Positions 35,950-44,145 of a DNA stretch of 46,606 bases are shown in pieces (positions within the stretch are counted from its first letter, which is position 1; each line of letters starts with the position of its first letter). The notes beneath the pieces were generated by a model. The model was given only the letters and a program-made list of their open reading frames with translations, searched no databases and was not told the DNA's origin. The stretch lies in NCBI GenBank assembly GCA_019348195.1, contig JAHWJX010000015.1, positions 1 through 46,606 of the forward strand. The letters run 5' to 3'. This DNA is from Pseudomonadota bacterium. GTDB taxonomy: Bacteria; Pseudomonadota; Alphaproteobacteria; Caulobacterales; Caulobacteraceae. The position numbers were made by a program, and so were the translations under genes.

Positions 35950-36423
35950 ATGTCGAAGGGCGCGTGCGGGCACGAAGGCGAAGCCGCCGGTCTGGCGGGC
36001 CGCGCGCTGGACGCGGCCCTGAGCGAGGCCGGCGTCCGGGTCGCCGCGGCCGACGAACGACTGACCGACTCCCGTCGCCGCGTGCTCGAGCTGCTTCTGG
36101 AAGCGGGCGGGCCGGTGAAAGCCTACGACCTGATCGCCGCCTATGGCCAGGGCGGGGCCAAGCCCCCCACGGTTTACCGAGCGCTGGAGTTCCTGGAGCG
36201 GCTGGGCTTCGCGCACCGGCTGGAGAGCCTGAACGCCTATGTCGCCTGCCCCCGCTCCGGCGAGGTCCACGCTGCGGCCTTCCTGATTTGCCAGTGCTGC
36301 GGCGCCACCGCCGAGATCGAGCCGGAGGTGTCGGCCGGGGTGGAGGTCGCGGCGGAAGCGCATGGCTTCGAGCTGCGCGGGCTGACGCTGGAGGCTCGTG
36401 GGTTGTGCGGCGCCTGTCGTTGA
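35950..36423 (+). CDS. zur: Fur-family repressor, zinc-type (Zur)
   Basis: This 157-residue regulator has the Fur winged helix with LTDSRRRVLELLLEAGGPVK and the recognition helix PPTVYRALEFLERLGFAHRL. The dimerisation domain has HAAAFLICQCCGATAEIEP, and a final CGAC near the C-terminus; these CxxC-type pairs form the structural zinc site. The N-terminal 25 residues (SKGACGHEGEAAGLAG) are an unusual Cys/His-containing extension. Zur is chosen over Fur because of AYDLIAAYGQGGAKPPTVYRAL (helix 3 of the Zur branch) and the neighbouring receptor. With zinc bound it should repress the divergent receptor gene from the box at 35883-35895, and possibly its own gene. Confidence 0.9.
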   Translation: MSKGACGHEGEAAGLAGRALDAALSEAGVRVAAADERLTDSRRRVLELLLEAGGPVKAYDLIAAYGQGGAKPPTVYRALEFLERLGFAHRLESLNAYVACPRSGEVHAAAFLICQCCGATAEIEPEVSAGVEVAAEAHGFELRGLTLEARGLCGACR

Positions 36424-36514
36424 GCTCGTACGGCACGGAAGACCGCGAGGGCCCTCAACTCACTGGACGGGAGCAGCGACGGGTTGCGCCAGGGCGAGCA
36501 TGAAGGCGAGGCTC

Positions 36515-36535
36515 AGGTGCGGCATTCCCGCACCT
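36515..36535. other. perfect 8-bp inverted repeat (AGGTGCGG/CCGCACCT)
   Basis: A hairpin with a 5-nt loop lies in the 234-base gap between zur and ppa, about 90 bases after the zur stop. No T-run follows. It may be part of zur 3' end formation or a structured leader. Confidence 0.35.
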
Positions 36536-36596
36536 CCCGCCACCAGCGTCTCTGAGAAGCTTGCTGACCCCTGCCAATGCCTGTTGCAGCACTAGC

Positions 36597-36614
36597 GCCC
36601 GGCTCCCCGGGCGG
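36597..36614. other. perfect 7-bp inverted repeat (CGCCCGG/CCGGGCG)
   Basis: A second hairpin with a 4-nt CTCC loop stands about 44 bases before the ppa start. A TTTT run occurs 14 bases later, too far for a standard terminator. Its position is compatible with either a zur terminator or a ppa leader structure. Confidence 0.35.
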
Positions 36615-36657
36615 TTAGACGAGCCGACCTTTTGCACTGCAGCATACGGGCCGGCCC

Positions 36658-37206
36658 ATGGACCTCAACAAGATTCCGACCGGGGTGAACCCGCCCTACG
36701 ACGTCAACGCCATCATCGAGATCCCGGGCGGGGGCGAGCCGGTGAAATACGAGATGGACAAGGAAAGCGGGGCGCTGTTCGTCGACCGCTTCCTGCACAC
36801 GGCCATGTACTACCCGGGGAACTACGGCTTCATCCCGCACACCCTGGCCGACGACGGCGATCCCATGGACGTGCTGATCGTGGGGCCTACGCCCGTGGTG
36901 CCCGGCGCGGTGGTGCGCTGCCGTCCCATCGGCGCGCTGTTGATGGAGGACGAGGCGGGCGGAGATGAGAAGATCCTCGCCGTGCCGGTGGACGCGCTCC
37001 ATCCCTTCTATGCGGGCGTGTCGTCCTGGCGGCAGTTGCCCGCGATCCTGACGGAGCAGATCGCCCACTTCTTTCTGCACTACAAGGACTTGGAGAAGGG
37101 CAAGCAGACCAACATCCGGGGCTGGGCCGACGCGGAGGAAGCCGGAGAGTTGATCCGGCGGGCGATCACGCGCAACGAAGAGGCCGGGGAAGCCGCGTCG
37201 ATCTGA
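36658..37206 (+). CDS. ppa: inorganic pyrophosphatase (family I)
   Basis: This 182-residue enzyme hydrolyses pyrophosphate to two phosphates and pulls biosynthetic reactions forward. The family I metal-binding signature DDGDPMDVLIVGP is intact with its three Asp residues. The upstream KYEMDKESGALFVDRFLHT and NYGFIPHTLADDG supply the remaining active-site Lys, Glu, Arg and Tyr. The C-terminal HFFLHYKDLEKGK is typical of alphaproteobacterial enzymes. Length is standard. The ATG has no clear Shine-Dalgarno. Confidence 0.96.
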   Translation: MDLNKIPTGVNPPYDVNAIIEIPGGGEPVKYEMDKESGALFVDRFLHTAMYYPGNYGFIPHTLADDGDPMDVLIVGPTPVVPGAVVRCRPIGALLMEDEAGGDEKILAVPVDALHPFYAGVSSWRQLPAILTEQIAHFFLHYKDLEKGKQTNIRGWADAEEAGELIRRAITRNEEAGEAASI

Positions 37207-37222
37207 TGCACGGTTGGGCCTA

Positions 37223-37270
37223 GAGCTTGGTCCGCGTCCAGAACTTGGTTCGCGTCCAGAGCTTCGTTGC
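37223..37270 (+). repeat. 18-bp direct repeats in the leader of the SapC-family gene
   Basis: GAGCTTGGTCCGCGTCCA (37223-37240) is followed by GAACTTGGTTCGCGTCCA (37241-37258), two differences, and then by a partial third unit (GAGCTTCGTTGC). The array fills the middle of the 127-base gap between ppa and the SapC gene. Confidence 0.75.
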
Positions 37271-37333
37271 CCCCGCGCGCGGGCTTCTCTACAGACGCCC
37301 GATCCTTTCAACAGCGCCGTGAGCGTAGATCCC

Positions 37334-38128
37334 ATGGAAACTCAAACGGTGGCGGGCGCGCCTCAGCTGTCGGGCAATGTGCTGTTCTACAGCAAGCCGG
37401 AGCCGCTCACGAAGGAGCAGCACGGCGCGCTGGGCGTGAAACAGTCGGCCACGCCCTACGCCTTCACCCGGCAGGCCAATGTGGTGCCCTTGGTGGTGAC
37501 CGAATTCACCCCGGCGGCCCTGTCCTATCCGGTCATCTTCGCGGGCGACGCCAAGCTGCCGGTGGCCGTAATGGGGATCAGCCATGGCGAGAACCTGTTC
37601 GTGGACGACAACGGGGTCTACGATCCGGACAGCTATCTGCCGGCCTATGTGCGACGCTACCCCTTCGTCTTCGCCAACGATCAAACGGGCGAGCGCCTGA
37701 TCGTGTGCATCGACACCGCGGCCGAGGCGGTGGGCGAGAACCCGGACGCGCCCTTCTTCGTCAATGGGGAGCCTTCCGAATTCACCCAGAGCGCCATCAG
37801 GTTCTGCGAGGACTTCGAGACGGAGCGGCGGCGAACGGAAAGCTTCGTCGAGGTGCTCAAGGAGTTGGACCTGTTCGACGTCAAGCGGGCCATGTTCACG
37901 CCCCGCAACGCGGACGGGACGGTGGGTGAGCCACAGCAAATCGCGGAATATTTCGGGGTCTCGGAGGAGAAACTGAACGCGCTTCCGGCCGAAAAACTCG
38001 TCGAGCTGCGCGACAACGGGGCGCTGGGTCAGATCTACGCCCACCTGATCTCGCTTCAGGGATGGGACCGGCTGATCGCTCGGGCGCTGATCCGGGCTCA
38101 GAACCGGCCCACGGTGGCCAACGCCTGA
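37334..38128 (+). CDS. SapC family protein
   Basis: This 264-residue protein matches the SapC family known from S-layer-bearing Caulobacter and Campylobacter relatives. It shows the conserved PLVVTEFTPAALSYPVIFAG, RRYPFVFANDQTGERLIVCI and FCEDFETERRRTESFVEVL stretches. There is no signal peptide or membrane span. The biochemical function is unknown; in Campylobacter the name comes from the S-layer locus, but many Caulobacterales carry a copy unlinked to S-layer genes. The ATG at 37334 is chosen because the family match begins there. It is preceded by 18-bp direct repeats and followed after 58 bases by the DsbD-type gene. Confidence 0.85.
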   Translation: METQTVAGAPQLSGNVLFYSKPEPLTKEQHGALGVKQSATPYAFTRQANVVPLVVTEFTPAALSYPVIFAGDAKLPVAVMGISHGENLFVDDNGVYDPDSYLPAYVRRYPFVFANDQTGERLIVCIDTAAEAVGENPDAPFFVNGEPSEFTQSAIRFCEDFETERRRTESFVEVLKELDLFDVKRAMFTPRNADGTVGEPQQIAEYFGVSEEKLNALPAEKLVELRDNGALGQIYAHLISLQGWDRLIARALIRAQNRPTVANA

Positions 38129-38186
38129 GCGCGGCGTCTCCGCGCGCCGGTTCCGGACCGACGCGGGGACTTCTATCTTGGGCGGC

Positions 38187-40403
38187 ATGAAAGCGTTCCT
38201 GGCCGCAATGCTGATGCTGATCGGGATGGCTGGCGCTTGGCCGGGCCCGGAAGCGGCCGAGCGACTCGTCTTCGGCCCCAGCGTCGCGTCTTCGCCCGCG
38301 TCGGTCCGAGCGGCCGGGCCGGTGAAGGTGGCGCGCACGCCGCACGTCACCGCCGAGCTGCTGCCGGAGACGGCGGGGGCGGCCCCGGGCGGGACGGTGC
38401 ACATCGCGCTCAGGCAGGTGATCAAGCCCGGCTGGCACACCTATTGGCGCAACCCCGGCGACAGCGGCGAGCCGACGGAGGTGCGTTGGACCCTGCCCCC
38501 GGGCTGGAGCGCAGGGCCGATCGTGTGGCCCGCGCCGGAACGCCAAGCCATCGGGCCCGAAGGGTCGCAGCTCGTCAACTACGGCTATGAACGGGAGGTG
38601 CTGTTGCCCGTGCCGATCACCGTGCCGGCCGATGCGCGGCCAGGCGAGACGGTGCGGCTGAGCGCGCGGGCCTTTTGGCTGGTGTGCGAGCAGGTCTGCG
38701 TGCCGGAGCAGGCGGAGCTGTGGGTGGATCTCCCGGTAGCGGCGGGCCGGCCCGCGCCGCACCCGCAGCATGGGCGGGCGGTGGCCCGGACCCTGGCGGA
38801 GGCGCCCAAGCCTTCGGGGCTGGAGGCCACGACGCGGATCGAGAACGGACGATTGAAGCTGGCCGTCGTCGGAGCTCCGCTTCGGCAGGCGGAGCTGGCC
38901 GGCGCTTGGTTCTACCCCTACTCGGGCTCGGTCATCGACCATGCGGAGCCGCAGACGGTTGATCGCGGTCCGGAGGGCCTGACGCTGAGCATGGCGCCCA
39001 GCCCGGGCGTGCAGGCCGACGGGGCGCCTGAGACGGTCGAGGGCGTGCTGGTCGCGGGCGGGCGGGCCTGGGAGGTGGCGGCTGAGTCGGGGCCGGGGCT
39101 GGCCGGGGCTTCCGGGCTGGGCGCGCCCCGGGGTCCGGCCGGTGAACTGAGCCTGCCGCTGGCGATCGGGCTGGCGTTGTTGGGCGGGCTGGTGCTGAAC
39201 CTGATGCCGTGCGTCTTCCCGGTGCTGGGCATGAAGGCCGCGGGTCTGGCCGGGCATGCGCACGAGCCGCGAGCGGCGCAGCTGCACGGGGCGGCGTTCG
39301 GGGCGGGCGTGCTGACGACCTTTCTGGCGCTCGCAGGGGTGCTCTTGGCGCTGCGGGCGGCCGGCGAGGCGGCGGGCTGGGGGTTTCAGCTGCAGTCGCC
39401 GGGCGTGGTGGCCGGGCTCGCCCTGCTGATGCTGCTGGTGGGGATGAACCTTTCCGGGGCCTTTCACCTGGGCGGATCGGTGCAGAACGCTGGGGCGGAG
39501 CTGGCCTCCCGCCGCGGATTGGCGGGGGCGTTTTTCACGGGCGCCTTGGCGGTGGTGGTGGCGGCGCCCTGCACGGCGCCCTTCATGGGGCTGGCGATCG
39601 GCTGGGCGGTGACGCAGGCGCCCGCGGTGGCGCTGGCGGTGTTCGCCGCTCTGGCCCTGGGCTTCGCGGCGCCCTTTGTGGCGCTGAGCTTCGCGCCGGG
39701 TCTGCTGCGCCGCTTGCCGCGGCCGGGCCCGTGGATGGGCCGGCTGAGGCGATGGCTGGCGGCGCCCATGTATGCAGCCGCGGCCTGGCTGGGCTGGGTG
39801 TACTGGCGCCAGACCGATCGCGGATGGGAGCTGGTCGTGCTGGCGGGCGTCCTGGCCGCGCTTGGGTGGTTGTGGGGGCATCGGCAGCGCCGGGGCGAAC
39901 GCGCCCCCTGGGCGCCGGTTGCGGCCGCTGTGGTCCTGGCGGCCCTGCCGATTTCGAACCTGATCCAGGGCGGCAGGCGGACGGCGCCCGTGGGCGGTGG
40001 GCCCGTGATGGCCTCCCAAGCCTGGTCGCCCACGCGGGTGGCGGCTCTGCGTGCGGAAGGACGGCCGGTGTTCGTGAACTTCACCGCCGACTGGTGCGTG
40101 ACCTGCAAGGTCAATGAACGGGCCGCCTTGGCGGACCGGGGCGTGGCGGAGGCCTTCAAGCGGTCCGGCGTGGTCCACCTGACCGCGGACTGGACCAGGC
40201 GGGACGGAGTAATCGCGGCGGCGCTGGCCGAGCAGGGGCGCTCAGGCGTACCCCTGTACCTGCTCTATCCGGCGGGCGGCGGAGCGCCGGTCGTGCTGCC
40301 GCAACTGCTCACGCCGGGAGCCCTGGTGCGCGCCCTGGAAGGGGCCGGAGGCGCAAGGGCGTCGGGGCCGTCCGGTTCCCTCCCAGCACGACCTGAGGCC
40401 TAG
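38187..40403 (+). CDS. DsbD-type thiol:disulfide interchange protein
   Basis: This 738-residue membrane protein moves electrons from cytoplasmic thioredoxin to periplasmic disulfides. A signal peptide is followed by a periplasmic DsbD-alpha-like domain (WHTYWRNPGDSG, then FWLVCEQVCVPEQ with its Cys pair). The eight-span core holds the redox cysteines in LMPCVFPVLGMKA and AAPCTAPFMG. A C-terminal thioredoxin domain has FTADWCVTCK with Cys637 and Cys640. This is the ScsB-like branch in which the N-terminal domain is large. The ATG at 38187 gives the signal peptide; a TTG nine bases earlier is possible. CTATCTT, ending 7 bases before the ATG, may be a -10 element. Confidence 0.92.
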   Translation: MKAFLAAMLMLIGMAGAWPGPEAAERLVFGPSVASSPASVRAAGPVKVARTPHVTAELLPETAGAAPGGTVHIALRQVIKPGWHTYWRNPGDSGEPTEVRWTLPPGWSAGPIVWPAPERQAIGPEGSQLVNYGYEREVLLPVPITVPADARPGETVRLSARAFWLVCEQVCVPEQAELWVDLPVAAGRPAPHPQHGRAVARTLAEAPKPSGLEATTRIENGRLKLAVVGAPLRQAELAGAWFYPYSGSVIDHAEPQTVDRGPEGLTLSMAPSPGVQADGAPETVEGVLVAGGRAWEVAAESGPGLAGASGLGAPRGPAGELSLPLAIGLALLGGLVLNLMPCVFPVLGMKAAGLAGHAHEPRAAQLHGAAFGAGVLTTFLALAGVLLALRAAGEAAGWGFQLQSPGVVAGLALLMLLVGMNLSGAFHLGGSVQNAGAELASRRGLAGAFFTGALAVVVAAPCTAPFMGLAIGWAVTQAPAVALAVFAALALGFAAPFVALSFAPGLLRRLPRPGPWMGRLRRWLAAPMYAAAAWLGWVYWRQTDRGWELVVLAGVLAALGWLWGHRQRRGERAPWAPVAAAVVLAALPISNLIQGGRRTAPVGGGPVMASQAWSPTRVAALRAEGRPVFVNFTADWCVTCKVNERAALADRGVAEAFKRSGVVHLTADWTRRDGVIAAALAEQGRSGVPLYLLYPAGGGAPVVLPQLLTPGALVRALEGAGGARASGPSGSLPARPEA

Positions 40404-40443
40404 CCAGGTATGAAGGGCGCCCCTGCAGCCCCGTGTGCGAACC

Positions 40444-40920
40444 TCAGCCCGCGGGGGGCGGGGTCGCGGGTCCGGGGGGGCGCGTTATGACTTCGACGTT
40501 GTCGTTGAGGAGGTAGCTCATCTCCTTGAGGGCTTCAACGCGGGTCTCGACCGTTTGCGCCGCTTCATAGTCGGCCAAGCGCTTGGGCAGATCTTCGCTG
40601 ATCCCTTTGAGGATGCATTTCAGATCGCCGTCCGTGCCGCGAGCCTTAAGATCAAGGTGGCCCTGCATGTCGAGCGCGCCCAGGGCGGCGAGGTCGGATT
40701 TGAAGCCGGCGTAGCGGGGCAGGGGGCGGTTGGCGGCCGTCAGCGCAGCAAAGCGGGCGACTTCGGCGTTGAGGGTCGTCGCCCGACGAACGATGTCGGC
40801 GTACATGGGCTCGCGCGCCAGATCGGCGGTGACCATCACGGCCGGCGCGGCGGTCGGGGCGGCCGCGGCGGCTTCGGGCGCGGCCAAAAGCGTGAGGACG
40901 AGAGCGATGGCGCAGGACAT
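40444..40920 (-). CDS. small exported protein of unknown function
   Basis: This 158-residue protein begins with a hydrophobic, Ala-rich signal-like segment (SCAIALVLTLLAAPEAAAAA) that unusually lacks a positive charge at its N-terminus. The rest is helical, with YADIVRRATTLNAEVARFAAL and LKGISEDLPKRLADYEAAQT and a Pro-rich tail; one Cys remains in LKCIL. I recognise no family. GGAG stands seven bases before the ATG. Its start codon overlaps the divergent start of pgi at CATG (40918-40921), which leaves no room for separate leaders. It may be periplasmic. Confidence 0.65.
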   Translation of the reverse strand: MSCAIALVLTLLAAPEAAAAAPTAAPAVMVTADLAREPMYADIVRRATTLNAEVARFAALTAANRPLPRYAGFKSDLAALGALDMQGHLDLKARGTDGDLKCILKGISEDLPKRLADYEAAQTVETRVEALKEMSYLLNDNVEVITRPPGPATPPPAG

Positions 40921-42580
40921 GGGACAACTCCGGGATGGCGAGGCCCGCCTTGCAACTCCCGCGCCAGGCGAAGTAGAAACAGCCTGGGACGCGATGACTG
41001 GGGCGGCGCGGGCGGCCCGGGGGCGCCGCATAGTCGATATGTTCGGGGCGGAGCCGGATCGGCTCGAGCGGCTGACGCTGGACGCGGCGGGGCTGCACCT
41101 CGACCTTTCGAAACAGGCCTGGACCCTGGAGGGCTTGGACGCCGCCCTAGCCTTGGCGCGGGCCTGCGGCGTCGAGGAGGCCCGCGCCCGGCTGTTCGGC
41201 GGGGAGCGGGTGAACCGGTCCGAGGGGCGCGCGGTGCTGCACCCGGCGTTGCGCGCCCCGGAGGGCGCCCGGTTCCGCGCCGGGGGCGAGGCGGTCTCGG
41301 GCGACGTGGAGGCCGTGCGCGACGCCATGCGCGACTTCGCCGAAGGGGTGCGCACGGGCGCGGTGCTGAGCGCGGCGGGGCGGCCGTTCCGGACCATCAT
41401 CAACATCGGCATCGGCGGCTCGGACCTGGGGCCGCGTCTGGTCCACGAGGCGCTGCGCGCGCTGGACGGATGGCTGGAGCTGCGGTTCGCGTCCAATGTG
41501 GACGGGCACGACATCGCCGCCGCTTTGCACGGGCTGGACCCGGCCGAGACGCTGGTGGTGGTGGTCTCCAAGACCTTCACCACCCAGGAGACCATGGCCA
41601 ATGCGGCCGCCGCGCGGGACTGGTTGCGCGCGGGGCTGGGCAAGCGGGGGGACCAGCATCTTGCGGCCGTAAGCGCGGCGCCCGAGGCGGCTGCGAAGTT
41701 CGGGGTGTCGCCGGACCGGGTGTTCGCCTTCCGCGACTGGGTTGGAGGCCGGTTCTCCGTCTGGTCGCCGGTGGGGCTGTCATGCGCCGCGCGGTTCGGC
41801 TGGGCGCGGTGGAGCGCTTTTCTGGACGGCGCGGCCGCCATGGACCGGCATTTCGTGGAAACGCCGCTGGAGCGGAACGCGCCGGTGCTGATGGCGCTTG
41901 CGCAGGTCTTCAACGCCAACGGGCTGGGGCGACGCGCGCGGGCGGTCGTGCCCTATGCTCAGCGGTTGCGGCTGCTGCCCGCCTTTCTGCAGCAATTGGA
42001 GATGGAGTCGAACGGGAAGTCGGTCACGGCGGACGGCAAGCCCGTGCCGCGGCCAACGGCTCCGGCGGTGTTCGGGGACGCAGGCACCAACGGGCAGCAC
42101 GCCTTCTTCCAGCTGCTGCACCAGGGGACCGATGTGATCCCCGTCGATTTCATCGGAGTGGCGCGGAGCGAGGAGGGGCCGGAAGGGGCGCAGACGAAGC
42201 TGCTGGCGAATCTCCTCGCCCAAGCGGAGGCGCTGATGATCGGGCGCTCGGAGGCGGAGGTTCGACGCGAACTGGAGGCCAAGGGACTGGACCGGGTCAC
42301 CCTCGACGAACTGGCGCCGCAACGGACCTTCCCAGGCGATCGCCCGTCGACGCTGATCCTGATGGAGCGGCTGACGCCGGAGGCGCTTGGGGCGCTGCTG
42401 GCGCTCTACGAACACAAGACCTTTGTGGAAGGGGTGTTGTGGGGGATCAACAGCTTCGACCAGTGGGGCGTCGAACTGGGCAAGGTGCTGGCGGGACGCA
42501 TCCTGCCGGAGTTGGAGGGAGCGGCGGAAGGAGCTCATGATCCGTCCACGGCGGCCTTGATCGCGCGGCTGCGGGGATAG
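40919..42580 (+). CDS. pgi: glucose-6-phosphate isomerase
   Basis: Pgi interconverts glucose-6-phosphate and fructose-6-phosphate. Both family signatures are present: WVGGRFSVWSPVGL and GINSFDQWGVELGK. IGIGGSDLGPRLV is the sugar-phosphate site, and ESNGKSV and QHAFFQLLHQGT include catalytic-site residues. With the ATG at 40919 the protein has 553 residues, near the normal 540-550. A later ATG at 40994 would remove the conserved helix ETAWDAM, so the first is preferred. That ATG overlaps the divergent gene's ATG, an unusual arrangement; the promoter must then lie inside the other gene. Confidence 0.93.
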   Translation: MGQLRDGEARLATPAPGEVETAWDAMTGAARAARGRRIVDMFGAEPDRLERLTLDAAGLHLDLSKQAWTLEGLDAALALARACGVEEARARLFGGERVNRSEGRAVLHPALRAPEGARFRAGGEAVSGDVEAVRDAMRDFAEGVRTGAVLSAAGRPFRTIINIGIGGSDLGPRLVHEALRALDGWLELRFASNVDGHDIAAALHGLDPAETLVVVVSKTFTTQETMANAAAARDWLRAGLGKRGDQHLAAVSAAPEAAAKFGVSPDRVFAFRDWVGGRFSVWSPVGLSCAARFGWARWSAFLDGAAAMDRHFVETPLERNAPVLMALAQVFNANGLGRRARAVVPYAQRLRLLPAFLQQLEMESNGKSVTADGKPVPRPTAPAVFGDAGTNGQHAFFQLLHQGTDVIPVDFIGVARSEEGPEGAQTKLLANLLAQAEALMIGRSEAEVRRELEAKGLDRVTLDELAPQRTFPGDRPSTLILMERLTPEALGALLALYEHKTFVEGVLWGINSFDQWGVELGKVLAGRILPELEGAAEGAHDPSTAALIARLRG

Positions 42581-42678
42581 GAACGCCTGCAAAGCGGTTG
42601 CGCACTCCCTCGCCCTTCCCGCCGGGGACAGGAGAGCAGCCGTTGCCGCTCCGGCCTCGGCCCGGTAAGCGCACGGGC

Positions 42679-44145
42679 ATGGCCGACCTCCCCCGACCCG
42701 AGGCGCGCGTTCCGCGCGGCTTTCAGGACAAGCGTGCGCGCGACCTTCGCGCGGAGCGGCGCATCCTGGAGGCGGTGGGGCGGGTTTATGAGCGCTACGG
42801 GTTCGAGCCCTTCGACACGGGGGCGTTCGAATATGCGGATGCGCTAGGCAAGTTCCTGCCGGACAGCGACCGCCCGAACGAGGGCGTGTTCGCCCTGCAG
42901 GACGACGACGAACAGTGGATGGCGCTCAGGTACGACCTGACCGCGCCTCTGGCGCGGTTCGCCGCGCAGACCTGGGAAACGCTGCCCAAGCCGTTCCGGC
43001 GCTACGCCTACGGGCCGGTGTGGCGCAACGAAAAGCCGGGGCCGGGCCGCTTCCGGGAGTTCATCCAGTGCGATGCGGACACCGTGGGCTCCGCGCGCCC
43101 CGAAGCGGACGCGGAGGTGATCGCCATGGCCGCGGAGGGGCTGGAGGCGGCCGGGCTGCCGGCGGACGGCTTCGTGATCCGCATCAACAACCGCAAGCTG
43201 CTGAACGGGCTCATGGACCGGGCGGGAGTGAACGATCCGGGGCAGCGGCTGGCGGTGCTGCGCGCGGTGGACAAGCTGGATCGGCTGGGCCCCGAGGGCG
43301 TGCGGCTGCTGCTGGGTGAGGGGCGGCTGGACGAGAGCGGCGCTTTCACCAAGGGCGCGGAGCTGGGTGGCGAGGCCGCCGAAGCGGTGCTGGCCTTCAC
43401 CGCTGCAGGCGGCGGGTCGCGGGGCGAGACGCTGGATCGGCTAGAAGCGGTGGTGGGCGGCTCGGATGAGGGCCGGGCGGGGTTGGAGGAGTTGGCGGCG
43501 ATCGGCAGGGCGCTGGACGCCATGGGCGTGAGCCCGGAGCGGGCGCGAGTGGATCCATCGGTGGTGCGAGGGCTGGAGTACTACACCGGCGCGGTGTTCG
43601 AGGCGGAGCTTTTGGGCGAGGCCGCACAGCGGTTCGGGTCGGTCGGGGGCGGTGGGCGCTACGACGACCTGGTGGCGCGGTTCACCGGGCAGCAGCTGCC
43701 GGCCACGGGGTTCAGCTTCGGGGTGAGCCGGTTGGCCGCGGCGCTCCGGGCGGCGGGGGCCGAGGCGGCGGGCGCGGAGCGTGGACCGGTGGTGGTGGTT
43801 GCCTTCGAACAGGCGGGGATGGCGCAGTATCTGCGGGCGGCGGGCGAGCTTCGGGCCGCGGGGGTCGCGGCGGAGGTCTACCTGGGCGCAGCGGGAATGA
43901 AGGCGCAACTGAAATATGCGGACCGGCGGGGAAGCCCGGCGGCGGTGATCCTAGGGTCGGACGAACTGAGTGGGGGAACGGTCACGGTCAAGGACCTGGA
44001 CCTGGGCCGGGAGCTGGCCAAGGGAACGGGGGACAATGCGGCTTGGCGTGAGGGACGGCCGGGGCAGGTGAACGCGCCGCGCGCTGAACTTGTGGCCACA
44101 GTCCAGGCGATCATGGCGCGGGCTGCGCCGGGCCCGGGCGCGTGA
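42679..44145 (+). CDS. hisS: histidine--tRNA ligase
   Basis: This 488-residue class II synthetase attaches histidine to tRNA-His. It opens PRGFQDKRARDLRAERRIL. Motif 2 is in RYAYGPVWRNEKPGPGRFRE, the histidine A motif is VRGLEYYTG, and GSVGGGGRYDDLVARF leads to motif 3 (GFSFGVSRL). The last 100 residues form the anticodon-binding domain. The ATG at 42679 is the natural start, although the frame is open 81 bases upstream. The protein is slightly longer than the bacterial norm (about 420-450), as in other alphaproteobacteria. Its TGA overlaps the GTG of hisZ (GTGA), so synthesis of the two is coupled. Confidence 0.95.
   Translation: MADLPRPEARVPRGFQDKRARDLRAERRILEAVGRVYERYGFEPFDTGAFEYADALGKFLPDSDRPNEGVFALQDDDEQWMALRYDLTAPLARFAAQTWETLPKPFRRYAYGPVWRNEKPGPGRFREFIQCDADTVGSARPEADAEVIAMAAEGLEAAGLPADGFVIRINNRKLLNGLMDRAGVNDPGQRLAVLRAVDKLDRLGPEGVRLLLGEGRLDESGAFTKGAELGGEAAEAVLAFTAAGGGSRGETLDRLEAVVGGSDEGRAGLEELAAIGRALDAMGVSPERARVDPSVVRGLEYYTGAVFEAELLGEAAQRFGSVGGGGRYDDLVARFTGQQLPATGFSFGVSRLAAALRAAGAEAAGAERGPVVVVAFEQAGMAQYLRAAGELRAAGVAAEVYLGAAGMKAQLKYADRRGSPAAVILGSDELSGGTVTVKDLDLGRELAKGTGDNAAWREGRPGQVNAPRAELVATVQAIMARAAPGPGA

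Noticed and set aside
36597-36614. Intrinsic terminator after zur
   Set aside because: The stem is perfect, but no T-run follows within the needed distance; kept only as a hairpin.
37896-40178. 760-codon open frame antisense to the DsbD-type gene
   Set aside because: Arg/Pro/Gln-rich shadow; the DsbD frame has domains, signal peptide and redox motifs.
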